Assembly: GCA_002753665.1 (NCBI GenBank)
Contig: PEAP01000012.1
Location: forward strand, 1 to 48,000
DNA from: Magnetococcales bacterium DC0425bin3
GTDB taxonomy: Bacteria; Pseudomonadota; Magnetococcia; Magnetococcales; DC0425bin3
Direction: 5' to 3'
DNA length: 48,000 nt
Shown: in pieces, positions 8,518 through 20,450 of the stretch
Numbering within the stretch: the stretch's first letter is position 1
Layout of the letters: the number at the start of each line of letters is the position of its first letter
The notes under the pieces: model-generated
Seen by the model: only the letters and a program-made list of their open reading frames with translations
The model's database searches: none
Told to the model about the DNA's origin: nothing
Position numbers and translations under genes: made by a program

Positions 8518-9258
8518 ATGCAGCAACTCAAGCAACAACTGGCCGTCCTGGCCGAAAAGATCAATGCCCTCAGTGTCCGGGAGCGGGTGATCCTGTTGTG
8601 CATGGCGGTCATGGCCATGGGGGGCGCCTGGTACCAGTTCTACCTGCTGCCCTGGCAGGCGGCGGTTGCCAAGAGCGCGGAGGAGATCACCACCATCCAG
8701 GGGCGCATCGCCACCCTGGACGCCGCCCAGGTGGCGGTGCTGGAACGCAGCAAGGAGGATCCGGACAAGGCGGAACGGCGGCTCAAGGAAGATCTGCTGA
8801 AGGAGTTGAAGGAACTCCAGCAGCGCCGCGATCTGGCCATGAAGGACATGGTGCCCCCGGACCGGATGTTGCCGATCCTGGAAAAGCTGCTGGCCCGCCA
8901 GAAGGATCTGCGGCCGGTCGCCCTGTTGACCCTCAAGCCGGACCCCGTCCAGTCCCCCAAGGACAAGGAAGTCGCCAAGGACAAGTCGGACAAGAAGAAG
9001 AAGGCGGAGCCAGCCGAGAAGTCCACCGCCGCCGAGGAAGACGACAGCGACGTGATCTACCGGCATACCGTGCAGTTGGAATTGCAGGGCAGCTACCTGG
9101 CGCTGGTCCATTACCTGGACGCCCTGGAACGTCTGCCCATGGTGATCTTCTGGGACACCCTGTCCCTGTCCACCCTGGAGTTTCCCACCCTGAAAGTGGG
9201 GTTGCAGGTCTACACCTTGAGCCTCAGCCGGGAATGGCTGGGGAGGGGATCCGAATGA
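8518..9258 (+). CDS. mshJ: MSHA biogenesis PilO-like protein MshJ
   Basis: A 246-residue protein with one N-terminal transmembrane helix (about 23-45, preceded by SVRERVILLC as in MshJ/GspM), a coiled coil (about 50-115) and a periplasmic ferredoxin-like C-terminal region (VQLELQGSYLALVHYLDALE). A lysine-rich charged insert (about 147-175) is unusual. It would pair with the PilN-like protein in the pilus platform. No mshK or mshL follows: the next genes are on the other strand, so the MSHA set here is partial and the secretin and motors must be elsewhere. Confidence 0.78.
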   Translation: MQQLKQQLAVLAEKINALSVRERVILLCMAVMAMGGAWYQFYLLPWQAAVAKSAEEITTIQGRIATLDAAQVAVLERSKEDPDKAERRLKEDLLKELKELQQRRDLAMKDMVPPDRMLPILEKLLARQKDLRPVALLTLKPDPVQSPKDKEVAKDKSDKKKKAEPAEKSTAAEEDDSDVIYRHTVQLELQGSYLALVHYLDALERLPMVIFWDTLSLSTLEFPTLKVGLQVYTLSLSREWLGRGSE

Positions 9259-9271
9259 GTGGGGGGGCTGC

Positions 9272-9841
9272 TCAGGCGGTCGCCCAGGTCTTCAGGGTTT
9301 CGCGGGTGCTGTTGATTTCGGCTTCCTTGCGCTGCAGCGCGTCGTGCAGACGCCGGGTGACATGCAGCATGGCCAGCAAGCTGCCGATAGCCAGCAGGGG
9401 TAGGAACAAGACCCGACGGCCTCCCCGCAACTCCCGCTCCAGATGTTGATGGGTGATCTGTACGAATTCCTGAAAGATGGACTTGAACTCGGCGTTGCCG
9501 TCCATGGTGCGGGACAGGAAGGCTTTGACTCTCTGCTGACGCTCCGGATCGCTGGTGGCAACCCGCAGGTCGCGCACCATCGTCATCAGTTTGAACTGAC
9601 CCGTCGTATGAATCACGCGATTCATGAAGCCGATCATCAGCCGGTAATCGGGCGACTGTTCGTCCAGCCGACCCTCCATGGCGGCCAGAGCCAGCCGATC
9701 CCGCAATCCGTACAGCTTGAACCGGGTCGCGTCCCGTTGGGCCGGTTGGCGGAACTCGGCGTTCACCCGCGCCAGGAACCAGAGCCAAGCGGTCAACAGG
9801 ATGACCAGGCCGCTGCCGATCCATGCGTTCTCGCCGCTCAT
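9272..9841 (-). CDS. Membrane protein with N- and C-terminal helices, unknown
   Basis: A 189-residue protein with a transmembrane helix at about residues 7-24 and a second at about 143-160 (VLFLPLLAIGSLLAMLHV), separated by a charged helical stretch of about 115 residues and followed by a coiled tail (LQRKEAEINSTRETLK). I do not recognise the family. It lies 3 nt after the upstream membrane gene (9845-10285) and is last in a minus-strand group headed by a ribbon-helix-helix-like gene. Its 3' end converges with mshJ 13 nt away. Confidence 0.7.
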   Translation of the reverse strand: MSGENAWIGSGLVILLTAWLWFLARVNAEFRQPAQRDATRFKLYGLRDRLALAAMEGRLDEQSPDYRLMIGFMNRVIHTTGQFKLMTMVRDLRVATSDPERQQRVKAFLSRTMDGNAEFKSIFQEFVQITHQHLERELRGGRRVLFLPLLAIGSLLAMLHVTRRLHDALQRKEAEINSTRETLKTWATA

Positions 9842-9844
9842 CGC

Positions 9845-10285
9845 CTATTCCCTCCGCGTATCGACACCACTGGTTTCGTGAAGATCCAATGTCTTGAGGA
9901 TGCCTGTGTTTCTGTCGTGCATCAAGCGGCTGCGCAGTTCGGTCAGGCGGCGGATTTCGGCATTCAGTCCCGCCACACGCTGCCTGCAGGAGACGAAGCA
10001 GTAACCGGCCGCCAGACCAGCCCCCGCCGCCAAGGTCAGGGCCAGTTCGTTGCCGCCCATCCAATCCAAGAGTTTCACCAGGAATCCGAAAAAATCACCG
10101 GAAGTGGCCGTACCCATCTGCCAGGAGAATCCAGCCACCAATACCAGCAGGATGATGCCGTACAGATTTCCCGAGTTGGCCATGGACAGGAAAGCGTCGA
10201 TCAGCCGGATGGCCACTTCGGGCCAGCCCGGGGAACGGCTCTGGGGTCTGCCTTTGGCTTTGGGCGTTTCCCCGACCACTTGCAC
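9845..10285 (-). CDS. Two-helix membrane protein, unknown function
   Basis: A 146-residue protein with two predicted membrane helices (about residues 40-58, NLYGIILLVLVAGFSW, and 78-95, ELALTLAAGAGLAAGYCF) and a charged C-terminal helix (GLNAEIRRLTELRSRLM). The GTG start at 10285 is weakly supported; an internal ATG at the MANSGNLYG segment is an alternative. It is 3 nt upstream of the next membrane gene, so the two are probably cotranslated. The shared membrane-plus-coiled-coil design suggests they work together, but no function can be assigned. Confidence 0.65.
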   Translation of the reverse strand: MQVVGETPKAKGRPQSRSPGWPEVAIRLIDAFLSMANSGNLYGIILLVLVAGFSWQMGTATSGDFFGFLVKLLDWMGGNELALTLAAGAGLAAGYCFVSCRQRVAGLNAEIRRLTELRSRLMHDRNTGILKTLDLHETSGVDTRRE

Positions 10286-10368
10286 CTCTTATGAATCGAT
10301 TGATCATGAACCCGAACGTGAACCCACCGTCCGAGCAGGGTAAAGGTTGGCGGAAGCAGCATGCAATG

Positions 10369-10394
10369 AAAAAAAAACGGCTTATCCGGCCATT
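10369..10394 (-). terminator. Short terminator downstream of the RHH-like gene
   Basis: On the minus strand AATGGC, a 7-nt loop and GCCGTT (6 bp with one G-T pair) are followed by a run of T (10369-10377 on plus are A). It sits between the ribbon-helix-helix-like gene and the two membrane genes and may uncouple them. Confidence 0.5.
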
Positions 10395-10417
10395 GGCGTC
10401 AGGAGAAAGGGGTGGAG

Positions 10418-10717
10418 TCAAAACCCCGACGGGTGACTGGCTTCTTGACACCCTTCCAGATGTTCCAGCCGCTGTCGCATCCAGAACAACTGTTCCAGAA
10501 TCATCTGTTGCATGGGATCGTTGCGGGTCGGGAGTGCGGGTGTGCCGTCCAGGGTTTCGACGGCATGGTGGCGCAGGGTGCGCGCCACCCAGCGGGAGAG
10601 GGTCATGCCCTCGCGGTGGGCGGCTTCCTGGACCAGACGGCGGGTCTCCTCGGGGATGTCCCTGATGGTCCACGGCTTTGATTTATCGGCCATTTCCTTG
10701 TTGTTCTCGGCAGCCAT
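10418..10717 (-). CDS. Small ribbon-helix-helix-like DNA-binding protein
   Basis: A 99-residue protein with a pattern typical of Arc/CopG-like ribbon-helix-helix folds: a short strand (KPWTIRDIP) followed by helices (EETRRLVQEAAHREGMTLSRWVARTLRHHA). Its C-terminal half is a helical, Q/M-rich tail. The ATG at 10717 follows GGAGGGAG at a good spacing; a frame extending to 10858 would add 47 residues of poor composition. Such proteins are often repressors, antitoxins or plasmid/relaxase accessory factors. A pair of 13-bp direct repeats at 10867-10893 upstream would suit an autoregulator. Confidence 0.65.
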   Translation of the reverse strand: MAAENNKEMADKSKPWTIRDIPEETRRLVQEAAHREGMTLSRWVARTLRHHAVETLDGTPALPTRNDPMQQMILEQLFWMRQRLEHLEGCQEASHPSGF

Positions 10718-10866
10718 CCGCAGTTCTCCCTCCGTGGTTGGGATGTGATTCCCTGCCCAAAAGCCTTTGAAATAAGCATGCCAGATCGGCCGCTGGCGGG
10801 AGTCCCGACCGGGGTGAGACAAAAGTCCGACAATTTTCGGGCATCCGTTTGACCACAAGTCGGATG

Positions 10867-10893
10867 TGTTGATTGTAATATGTTGATTGTAAT
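10867..10893. promoter_or_regulatory. Tandem direct repeat, possible operator
   Basis: TGTTGATTGTAAT occurs twice with a 14-bp period (10867-10879 and 10881-10893) in an AT-rich patch between the RHH-like gene (-) and the response regulator (+). Tandem half-sites are typical for ribbon-helix-helix repressors. Which gene it controls is inference. Confidence 0.4.
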
Positions 10894-11068
10894 GATTTGT
10901 TTAGAGGTGGCACGCCAGATGCTTGATGTCTGACGAACGTCGGACCCCGGGCAGCGGAAGGCCGTTGACCCGGACAGATTGCACCGGCGTGGCGCGGCAA
11001 GCCGCGCGAGGCGGCCGCCAAGGGGCGGCCGGGGGAGCAAACCCAACGGATATGGGAAGGATACAGCG

Positions 11069-11830
11069 ATGAAAGCCCCCAATTGCGACCGTTTGATCGA
11101 GGACAATCAACAGGCCGGATATATGATCATGGTGGCCTGTCACGACGCCGAAGCCCGGCGTTACTTCAAGGATTTTCTGGAAAGCAACGGACTGTCGGTG
11201 GTGGAGACCAGCAGCTGCGAGAACCTGACGGAAAAGATGCTGGCCATCAACCCCGACCTGGTGCTGATGGATGCGGTGGCGCCCGGGGTGGACGGTTTCG
11301 AGGCCTGCGAGGACCTGAGCAGCAACGCCGCCACCCGGCAGATTCCGGTGATCATGGTGACCGATATCATGGACCCGGAACTGGTGGAATGGAGCTACGA
11401 GGTGGGCGTGAGCGATTTCATCCGCTTTCCGGTGGATGAGACCCTGCTCAAGTACCGCATCCGCCACCTGATCGAGAAGAGCCGCTCCGAGCGGGAGTGG
11501 GAGGAGCTGCAACGTCAGCTGACCAAACAGCTCTACGAGAAGACCCAGGAGGTGTCGGAGATCAAGGTGGCCATTCAGGAGGAATGGGAAGCCCACCGGC
11601 AGACTCGCACCCTGCTGGAGCGCTACAAGGGCAACTGGCGCCGGTTCATCACCGAGGTCGGCAAGCCCCAGCCCCGGACTGTCCATGGCCCGTGCCGGGG
11701 GTTGCGCATCGGCAAGGACAGTTCGTCCAACCTGCGGCGGCTGGCGGCCCTGACCGAACCGGAACTTCAGGCCCTGTCCAGTTTCCGTCCCACGTCCTAC
11801 ACCCCGCCGGTGCAGGGTACGCTGTTCTGA
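11069..11830 (+). CDS. Response-regulator-like protein with a degenerate receiver
   Basis: A 253-residue protein: receiver-like domain (about 18-140) followed by a coiled coil (about 145-200) and a C-terminal tail without a recognisable DNA-binding domain. The phospho-acceptor equivalent Asp68 (LVLMDAVAPG) and Thr98 are present, but the usual acidic pair near the N-terminus reads CHD (24-26), and the invariant Lys after the fifth strand is Phe120 (DFIRFPVD). Switching by phosphorylation may therefore be altered or lost. The ATG at 11069 follows GGGAAGG. It ends 90 nt before a perfect terminator. Confidence 0.8.
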   Translation: MKAPNCDRLIEDNQQAGYMIMVACHDAEARRYFKDFLESNGLSVVETSSCENLTEKMLAINPDLVLMDAVAPGVDGFEACEDLSSNAATRQIPVIMVTDIMDPELVEWSYEVGVSDFIRFPVDETLLKYRIRHLIEKSRSEREWEELQRQLTKQLYEKTQEVSEIKVAIQEEWEAHRQTRTLLERYKGNWRRFITEVGKPQPRTVHGPCRGLRIGKDSSSNLRRLAALTEPELQALSSFRPTSYTPPVQGTLF

Positions 11831-11920
11831 TGCGGCGATTGACCGGGGATCGGCGACGGCCCCCGGTTCCTCGATCCCCCGGTTGCTCTGGGAACCGGGG
11901 TACGCAGTGGCAGTGCAACG

Positions 11921-11953
11921 GGCCCGAACCAGGAATGGTTCGGGCCTTTTTTT
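11921..11953 (+). terminator. Strong Rho-independent terminator
   Basis: GGCCCGAACCA pairs perfectly with TGGTTCGGGCC around a GGAA tetraloop, then seven T. It closes the response-regulator transcript. A second inverted repeat (CCCCGGTTCC/GGAACCGGGG, about 11863-11900) lies just before it. Confidence 0.92.
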
Positions 11954-12042
11954 GCTGTTTGCCCGAGTGGTCGGAGCGAATGTGATATCATGAAGGGCCT
12001 GGAAGAACTGCGGGGGATGCCGAGAAGATGTGGAGCGGAAAA

Positions 12043-12372
12043 ATGACCATCACCGAAACCCATCTGGCCGCCATGGTCCGAGCCATTGTCACAGCCGTCC
12101 AACCGGAACGGATCATCCTGTTCGGCTCCCTGGCTCGGGGGGATGCCGAACCGGATTCCGATGTGGATCTGCTGGTGATCGTCACAGACGGCTTCAGTGG
12201 ATCGCAACGCTGGCAGATGATGCAGACCATCCGCAAGGCCATCGCCCGCATCCGCTGCTCCAAGGATATCCTTCTCTACAGCCGGGACGAGGTGGAACGC
12301 TGGCGCTCCTCCCTCAATCATGTGGTGGCCACGGCCCTGCGGGAAGGCAAGGTGATCCATGAAGGATCTTGA
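12043..12372 (+). CDS. mntA: MNT-type nucleotidyltransferase antitoxin (MntA-like)
   Basis: A 109-residue minimal nucleotidyltransferase. The signature GS-x10-DxD is complete: Gly28-Ser29, Asp40 and Asp42 within LFGSLARGDAEPDSDVDLLV. In MNT-HEPN (MntA-HepT) toxin-antitoxin pairs this enzyme AMPylates the HEPN RNase and silences it. ATG at 12043 is favoured over 12028 because GGAG lies 8 nt upstream. It overlaps the following HEPN remnant by 14 nt, the usual operon arrangement. The partner is gutted, so this antitoxin looks orphaned. Confidence 0.85.
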   Translation: MTITETHLAAMVRAIVTAVQPERIILFGSLARGDAEPDSDVDLLVIVTDGFSGSQRWQMMQTIRKAIARIRCSKDILLYSRDEVERWRSSLNHVVATALREGKVIHEGS

Positions 12373-12486
12373 CCAGGCGCGCATGCTGCTGGCCATGGCG
12401 GAATATGAGGCCTTTCCGGAATTCGAGGCGGATATCGATCGGGCCGCGACCACCGCCTTGGTGAAGCGTTTCCTCGCATATGTGCG

Positions 12487-15312
<2,826 letters not shown>

Positions 15313-15410
15313 GATGGCCTCTGTTGGGAAATTGTCCTTATGTTACCATTGATAAATCCATTGACAGGATTCTTCAAGCTCTGTTACCGACCCTGTCTTC
15401 TTCCAAAGAG

Positions 15411-15470
15411 GTTACCGTGGAAGTCGCGGCGCGACTTCCGGCATCCCCCATCCCCCATCCATCAACGTTT
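15411..15470 (-). repeat. Interspersed repeat, copy 4 (variant)
   Basis: Starts with GTTACCGTGGAAGTCG. The hairpin arm GGAAGTCG pairs with CGACTTCC. The G-rich arm is replaced by a C-rich stretch before CCATCCATCAACG. It lies between the divergent kinase and ABC-F genes; the rest of 15313-15504 shows nothing else. Confidence 0.75.
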
Positions 15471-15504
15471 GACAGAAACCGGTCGGCAGGGTATCACCCC
15501 CTTC

Positions 15505-17478
15505 ATGCTGCGACTCGAAGGCGTATCCAAACAGTTCGGACCCCGCGTGCTGCTGCACCAGGCGGATCTGGTGGTCCATCCCGGGGAGAAGGTCGGTCTG
15601 ATCGGCCCCAACGGGGTGGGCAAGACCACCCTGTTCCGCATGATCCTGGGACAGGAGGACTGCGACGCCGGCAGCGTGCGGGTCACGCCCCACCGCCGGG
15701 TGGGGGTGTTGCGCCAGGAGCTGGCCCTGGGCGGCCGGTCGATTCTGGAGGAAACCCTGGGGGGCGATCCCGAGCTGGTGGCCCTGCGGGAGCAGCGGGA
15801 GACGGTGCGGCATCTGCTGGAGATCGATCCCTCCGGTCCCCAGGCCGAGGAGCGCACCCTCACCCTCGGCCGTCTGGACCACCGCCTGGACGAGCTGGAG
15901 ACCTTTTCCGCCGAATCCCGGGCCGGCACCATCCTCCAGGGGCTGGGGTTTTCCCGGCCCGATCTGGATCGGCCCCTGGCAGCCTTTTCCGGTGGCTGGC
16001 GCATGCGGGTGGCCCTGGCGCAACTGCTGTTCTCCCGCCCCGACCTGATGCTGCTGGACGAACCCACCAACCATCTGGATCTGGAGTCGGTGGCCTGGCT
16101 GGAGGGCTATCTGCAGCGCCTGCCGGCCACCCTCCTGGTGGTGAGCCACGACCGTTCCTTCCTGGACCGGGTGGCCGGGGTGATCGTGGAGATGGGCGGC
16201 GGGGGACTGACCCGCTACAGCGGCAATTTTTCCGATTATGTGGTCAAGAAGAGCGCCGACCTGGCCCGCCTGGAGAAGGAGGCCGCCAAGCGCGCCCGCA
16301 AGGTCCAGGATCTGGAGCGGTTCATCAACCGCTTCCGGGCCAAGGCCACCAAGGCCCGCCAGGTGCAGAGCCGCATCAAGGTACTCGAACGCCTGGAGGA
16401 GGGGCCCCGGCTGCCGGACCAGGAGCGGCCCCCGTCCATCCGTCTGCCGGAGCCGCCGCCCTGCCACCGGCAGATGGTGCTGGCCCGGGGTCTGGACAAG
16501 GCCTACGGCGATCATCCGGTGCTGGATGGCGTCACCCTGACCCTGACCCGGGGCGAGAAGGTGGGGCTGTTGGGTCCCAACGGCGCCGGCAAGACCACCC
16601 TGCTCAAGCTGCTGGGCGGTCTGCTGCCCCCGGATCAGGGCGAGATCGTGTTGGGGGAGCGGGTCAAGACGGCCTATTTCGCCCAGCATGCCCTGGAGGC
16701 GATCAATCCCGCCCTCACCGTATTGGAGGCCGCCCGGGAGGGCAGCGGCGGCCGCATCGACGAACAGTCCCTGCGCGGCCTGCTGGGCGGTTTTCTGTTT
16801 TCCGGCGAACGGGTGCTGGAGCAGACCGCCACCCTGTCCGGCGGCGAGCGCGCCCGGTTGGCCCTGGCCCGGTTGTTTTTGACCGGCGCCAACCTGCTGC
16901 TGCTGGACGAACCCACCAACCACCTGGACATGAACGCCCGGGCGGTGCTGGAGGAGGCCCTGGAAGCCTATTCCGGCAGCCTGTTCCTGGTGAGCCACGA
17001 CCGGGAGCTGCTGGCCGCCGCCTGCACCCGCTATCTGGTGGTGGAGGGCGGGGCTGTCACCCCCCTGGAGGGCGACCTGGATCAGTATCTGGAACAGGTC
17101 ATCGCCAGCCGCAACCGCGGGGCCGACGCCGGCCCGGCCCGGGACGGCCCCCGCCGGTCGGAGCGGGAGCTGAAACGCCTGGCCGCCGAAATCCGCAACC
17201 GGCTCCACCAGCGGACCCGCCCCCTGCGCCAGCGCTCCGGCGTTCTGGAAGACCGCATCCACCAGCTGGAGGAAGCCCAGGACGGCATGGAAACCCAACT
17301 GGCCGATCCGACCCTGTATGGAGAGGAACACAAGGACACCTTGAAGACCCTCCTGACCCGCCAGGGCGCCGTGGAGCGGGACCTGCAGGCCGCCCTGGAG
17401 GAATGGGAACTGGTCTCCCTGGAGATCGAGGCCCTGGAACGGGAGGCGCGCACGGAATTGGAGCGGCTGGGAGGGTAG
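15505..17478 (+). CDS. ABC-F family ATPase (YheS/Uup-like)
   Basis: A 657-residue protein with two ABC ATPase domains and no membrane segments. The first Walker A is GPNGVGKTT (about 34-42) and the second GPNGAGKTT (about 355). Both domains carry [10 protein letters not shown] and the SGG signature. The charged inter-domain linker (about 245-310) and a C-terminal coiled coil (about 545-655) match ABC-F proteins, which act on ribosomes in translation or ribosome rescue. Length fits the YheS/Uup branch. The ATG at 15505 directly starts [12 protein letters not shown]. The stop codon is one base before a truncated hsdM fragment, so the gene abuts a recombination scar. Confidence 0.92.
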   Translation: MLRLEGVSKQFGPRVLLHQADLVVHPGEKVGLIGPNGVGKTTLFRMILGQEDCDAGSVRVTPHRRVGVLRQELALGGRSILEETLGGDPELVALREQRETVRHLLEIDPSGPQAEERTLTLGRLDHRLDELETFSAESRAGTILQGLGFSRPDLDRPLAAFSGGWRMRVALAQLLFSRPDLMLLDEPTNHLDLESVAWLEGYLQRLPATLLVVSHDRSFLDRVAGVIVEMGGGGLTRYSGNFSDYVVKKSADLARLEKEAAKRARKVQDLERFINRFRAKATKARQVQSRIKVLERLEEGPRLPDQERPPSIRLPEPPPCHRQMVLARGLDKAYGDHPVLDGVTLTLTRGEKVGLLGPNGAGKTTLLKLLGGLLPPDQGEIVLGERVKTAYFAQHALEAINPALTVLEAAREGSGGRIDEQSLRGLLGGFLFSGERVLEQTATLSGGERARLALARLFLTGANLLLLDEPTNHLDMNARAVLEEALEAYSGSLFLVSHDRELLAAACTRYLVVEGGAVTPLEGDLDQYLEQVIASRNRGADAGPARDGPRRSERELKRLAAEIRNRLHQRTRPLRQRSGVLEDRIHQLEEAQDGMETQLADPTLYGEEHKDTLKTLLTRQGAVERDLQAALEEWELVSLEIEALEREARTELERLGG

Positions 17479-17479
17479 G

Positions 17480-17842
17480 ATGATGTTCGTCTCCTCAGCT
17501 CGTTTTGTGGCGGAACACCAGAAAAATCCCGCTGCCGAACTCTCCATCCACGGCGTGGAGAAGACCGACGAGACCGGTCGCCTTTGCCGGTTGAACCTGG
17601 CGGTGCATGGGCTGGAGGGCGACATCCGCCACGGCGGCAACGTCAACAGCTATTACGACGACCCCCACGCCGCCACCGGCCAGTTCGATTTTGTCCTGGC
17701 CAATCCGCCCTTCAACGTCAATGCGGTGGACAAGGAGCGGTTGAAAGACGCCGTGGGCAGGGGCCGCCGTTTTCCTTTCGGTCTGCCCCGCACCGACAAC
17801 GCCAACTATCTGTGGGTCCAGCTTTATGGCTCGCCGAACTGA
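17480..17842 (+). pseudogene. hsdM: HsdM fragment (type I restriction methyltransferase)
   Basis: A 120-codon internal slice of an HsdM N6-adenine methyltransferase. It begins at [13 protein letters not shown], just after the SAM-binding motif would end. It keeps [20 protein letters not shown], the catalytic NPPF ([11 protein letters not shown]) and [18 protein letters not shown], then stops. The N-terminal helical domain, SAM loop and C-terminal half are missing, so it cannot be a functional enzyme. It begins one base after the ABC-F stop and overlaps, in another frame, the DUF1016 nuclease fragment. No hsdR or hsdS is present. Confidence 0.85.
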
Positions 17843-18744
17843 AAAACCGCATCCACAATGCCCAACAGCGGGCGTCGTTGGCGGTCAATCGGGAGTTGGT
17901 ATCACTCTACTGGCAGATCGGGCGGGACATCCTGGCGCGGCAGGGGCGGGAGGGGTGGGGAGCCAAGGTCATCGAACGGCTGGCCCAGGATCTGCGCAGC
18001 GCCTTTCCGGAGATGAAGGGGTTTTCCCGCGCCAACCTCATGTACATGCGCGCCTTTGCCGAGGCCTGGCCCGATTCTGAAATCGTCCAACAGGCTGTTG
18101 GACAATTGCCCTGGGGCCACAACCTGGTGCTGCTGGCCAAGCTCAAGGCCCCCGAGCAACGGCTGGCTTATGCCCGGCGCGCCCTGGAGCACGGCTGGTC
18201 GCGCAACGTCCTCTCCATCCACATCGAACGGCGTCTGCTGGAGCGGGAGGGAAGGGCGGTGAGCAATTTCGACCTTTGCCTGCCCAAGCCCCATTCGGAT
18301 CTGGCGCGGGAATCGTTCAAGGATCCCTACCTCTTCGACTTCCTGGGCGTGGGCGACGAGGCAGGCGAGCGGGCCATCGAAGAGGCCATCGTCCACCACA
18401 TCACCCGCTTTCTGCTGGAACTGGGCGCGGGCTTCGCCTTCGTCGGACGGCAGGTGCATCTGGAAGTGGGCGGCGAGGATTTCTTCCTCGACCTGCTTTT
18501 CTACCATCTGAAATTGCGCTGCTATGTGGTGATCGAACTCAAGGCCGGGGCCTTCAAGCCGGAACATACCGGACAACTCGGTTTCTACCTGAGCGCGGTG
18601 GACGGGGAGCTGAAGTCGGAATACGATAACCCGACCATCGGTCTTCTCCTGTGCCGGAGCAAGAACAAGAGCGCGGTAGACTTCAGGACCGATGGGGCCG
18701 GTTGCGTGGTCCCGGTTGTGCTTCCCGGCGAGGAGACGCCTTGA
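17826..18744 (+). pseudogene. Truncated DUF1016/YhcG PD-(D/E)xK nuclease
   Basis: A DUF1016 (YhcG) protein open from the hsdM junction to 18744. It starts abruptly at [20 protein letters not shown], without its own start codon, and runs through GRDILARQGREGWGAKVIER and PWGHNLVLLAKLK to the nuclease core. The core is complete: DFFLDLLFYH, then YVVIELKAG with the E-x-K pair. The C-terminus diverges after LLLCRSKNK, so about 50-60 residues are lost. YhcG-type nucleases commonly sit in type I restriction loci, consistent with the adjacent hsdM slice. A long frame opens upstream (a TTG near 17584) but would translate hsdM out of frame. Confidence 0.78.
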
Positions 18745-20405
18745 TTCAGGCCGATTCGAAACACCAGGTCCGGCAATTCCGTCAGATCCTGCTCTGGCCC
18801 CTGCAACTGCTGCCGCTGCCGGAAACGGAACCGCGGCGGCATTGGCAGATGTTGGAGGCGATGGGCGACGACTCGGCCTGGCGGCGGGTGGTCAAGGGGA
18901 TCGGCACCGCCGAAGAGGAATCCCAGGAGATTCGTTACAAGGAGTTCCTGGTGTTTCTGCCCCATGTGCGGCGCTTCCTCCACGGCGAGGCCCGCGGCTC
19001 CTGGATCCACACCCACGACGATCCCCCCGGAGACTCGGCGATCCGGTTGTTTCGCCGGCAGGATGTCACCGCCCTGCGGGTGGTGCCCCGGGCGGGGGCT
19101 GCGCCGCTGCTGCTGGACGTGGAGAGCATCGAACTGTACTTCTTCGACGACATCGATCTGGCCTTCCTCAAGGTCGAAATCAGCGGCCGGGACCTGTCCC
19201 TGTCCCTGGCCCGGGAGCTGCTCTACCGCCTGGGACGGGCCTATCCCACGGGCTGGAACGAGGATGGCCTGGGCATCCACAATGTGGTGCTGGCCGAATG
19301 GCTGGGGCCGTCCGGCGAGTCCCTGGTGACCTCGGATTCCAACGATCGCGCCAGGTTTCTGGCCTTCAGTTGCCGGCACCGGTCCCCCGGTACCTCCGCC
19401 CACTGGACCTTCCTGCTGCATCCGCTGCTGCCCGCGGCCTCCGAAACCCCGGGGCCGCTGCGTTTTCACCAGGTCGAAAACCATCACATGCCCCTGATGG
19501 CCTACCTGGCCCTGGACAACCCCCGGGGCCTGACCCGGGACCACTGGCTGCGTCTGGGCATGGCGGATTCCCTCCACCCCGACGAACCCATCCCCCGCAA
19601 CGATCCCGAACTGACCGGCTTCGAGGGCCGCTATTTCCTGGATCGCTACTGGAGCGATACCGATGACGGCCCCAACTGCCGCTTCATCTGCCGCGGCCGG
19701 GTGTTCCTGCTGGTGGGGGATGCCGAGGAAGGGTATTTCGTCAACTCCGGGCGGGGCATGCTGGTCCAGTTCCGCCATCAGTACTTCCTGGCCTTTCTCA
19801 TCGTTCACCTCTACCGCGCCGCCCTGCTGGTGTTCTCCGACCGGCTGGTGGATGCCGTCCACGATCTGGACATGCGCCAGGGACGGTCCGTCCGGACCTT
19901 CCGCCACCGCATCCACCTGACCTTCGAGGCCTTCCTGCGCTTCACCCACCGCTACTGGTTCCACGAAATCTCGGAACGCACCGACATCCAGTCGGTCTTC
20001 CAACTGGCCGGGCGCAACCTGGCCAACGAACGCCTCTATCGGGAAATCAAGGAGGAACTGCACGACATGAGCCAGTACCTGGACGGCGACATGCAGCGCC
20101 GTCAGTCCAAGACCGTGACCCAGTTGACGGTGGTCACCGCCTTCAGCCTGATCGGCACCGTGGCCACCAGCTTCCTGGGCATGAACATCATCAGCGAGGC
20201 CGACGCCCCCCTCCTGACCCGTTGGGGGTATTTTTTCCTGACCTTCCTGGTGACGGCCGTCATCATGCTGCTGACCCTGATGCAGTCCCAGTGGCTGTGG
20301 GACCTGCTGGATCTTCTCTCCGATGCCCGCAAACCCCTGCGGACCCGCCTGGGCCTGATCCTGCAATTCCTGAGAACCAGCAGCTCCGACCGTCCCCCCC
20401 GTTGA
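18741..20405 (+). CDS. CorA-like divalent-cation channel family protein
   Basis: A 554-residue protein with a large soluble N-terminal domain and two C-terminal helices, the first ending in the CorA signature GMN (TSFLGMNI, near residue 480) and the second at about 505-525. CorA-type proteins form pentameric Mg2+/Co2+ channels. This one is larger than classical CorA (about 320 residues) and resembles the bulky CorA-like proteins of uncertain substrate. The start is a TTG at 18741 with AGGAG 5 nt upstream, overlapping the TGA of the DUF1016 remnant as TTGA. The coupling looks accidental, created by the truncation. Confidence 0.78.
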   Translation: MIQADSKHQVRQFRQILLWPLQLLPLPETEPRRHWQMLEAMGDDSAWRRVVKGIGTAEEESQEIRYKEFLVFLPHVRRFLHGEARGSWIHTHDDPPGDSAIRLFRRQDVTALRVVPRAGAAPLLLDVESIELYFFDDIDLAFLKVEISGRDLSLSLARELLYRLGRAYPTGWNEDGLGIHNVVLAEWLGPSGESLVTSDSNDRARFLAFSCRHRSPGTSAHWTFLLHPLLPAASETPGPLRFHQVENHHMPLMAYLALDNPRGLTRDHWLRLGMADSLHPDEPIPRNDPELTGFEGRYFLDRYWSDTDDGPNCRFICRGRVFLLVGDAEEGYFVNSGRGMLVQFRHQYFLAFLIVHLYRAALLVFSDRLVDAVHDLDMRQGRSVRTFRHRIHLTFEAFLRFTHRYWFHEISERTDIQSVFQLAGRNLANERLYREIKEELHDMSQYLDGDMQRRQSKTVTQLTVVTAFSLIGTVATSFLGMNIISEADAPLLTRWGYFFLTFLVTAVIMLLTLMQSQWLWDLLDLLSDARKPLRTRLGLILQFLRTSSSDRPPR

Positions 20406-20450
20406 GAACGGTTTGCCTGTTTTTTGCATGACCCGGTCGGGGTTCTCTGC

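Noticed and set aside
6424-9111. 895-residue minus-strand open frame
   Set aside because: Shadow of the mshI-mshI2-mshJ genes; same biased composition.
15412-17646. 744-residue minus-strand open frame
   Set aside because: Shadow of the ABC-F gene.
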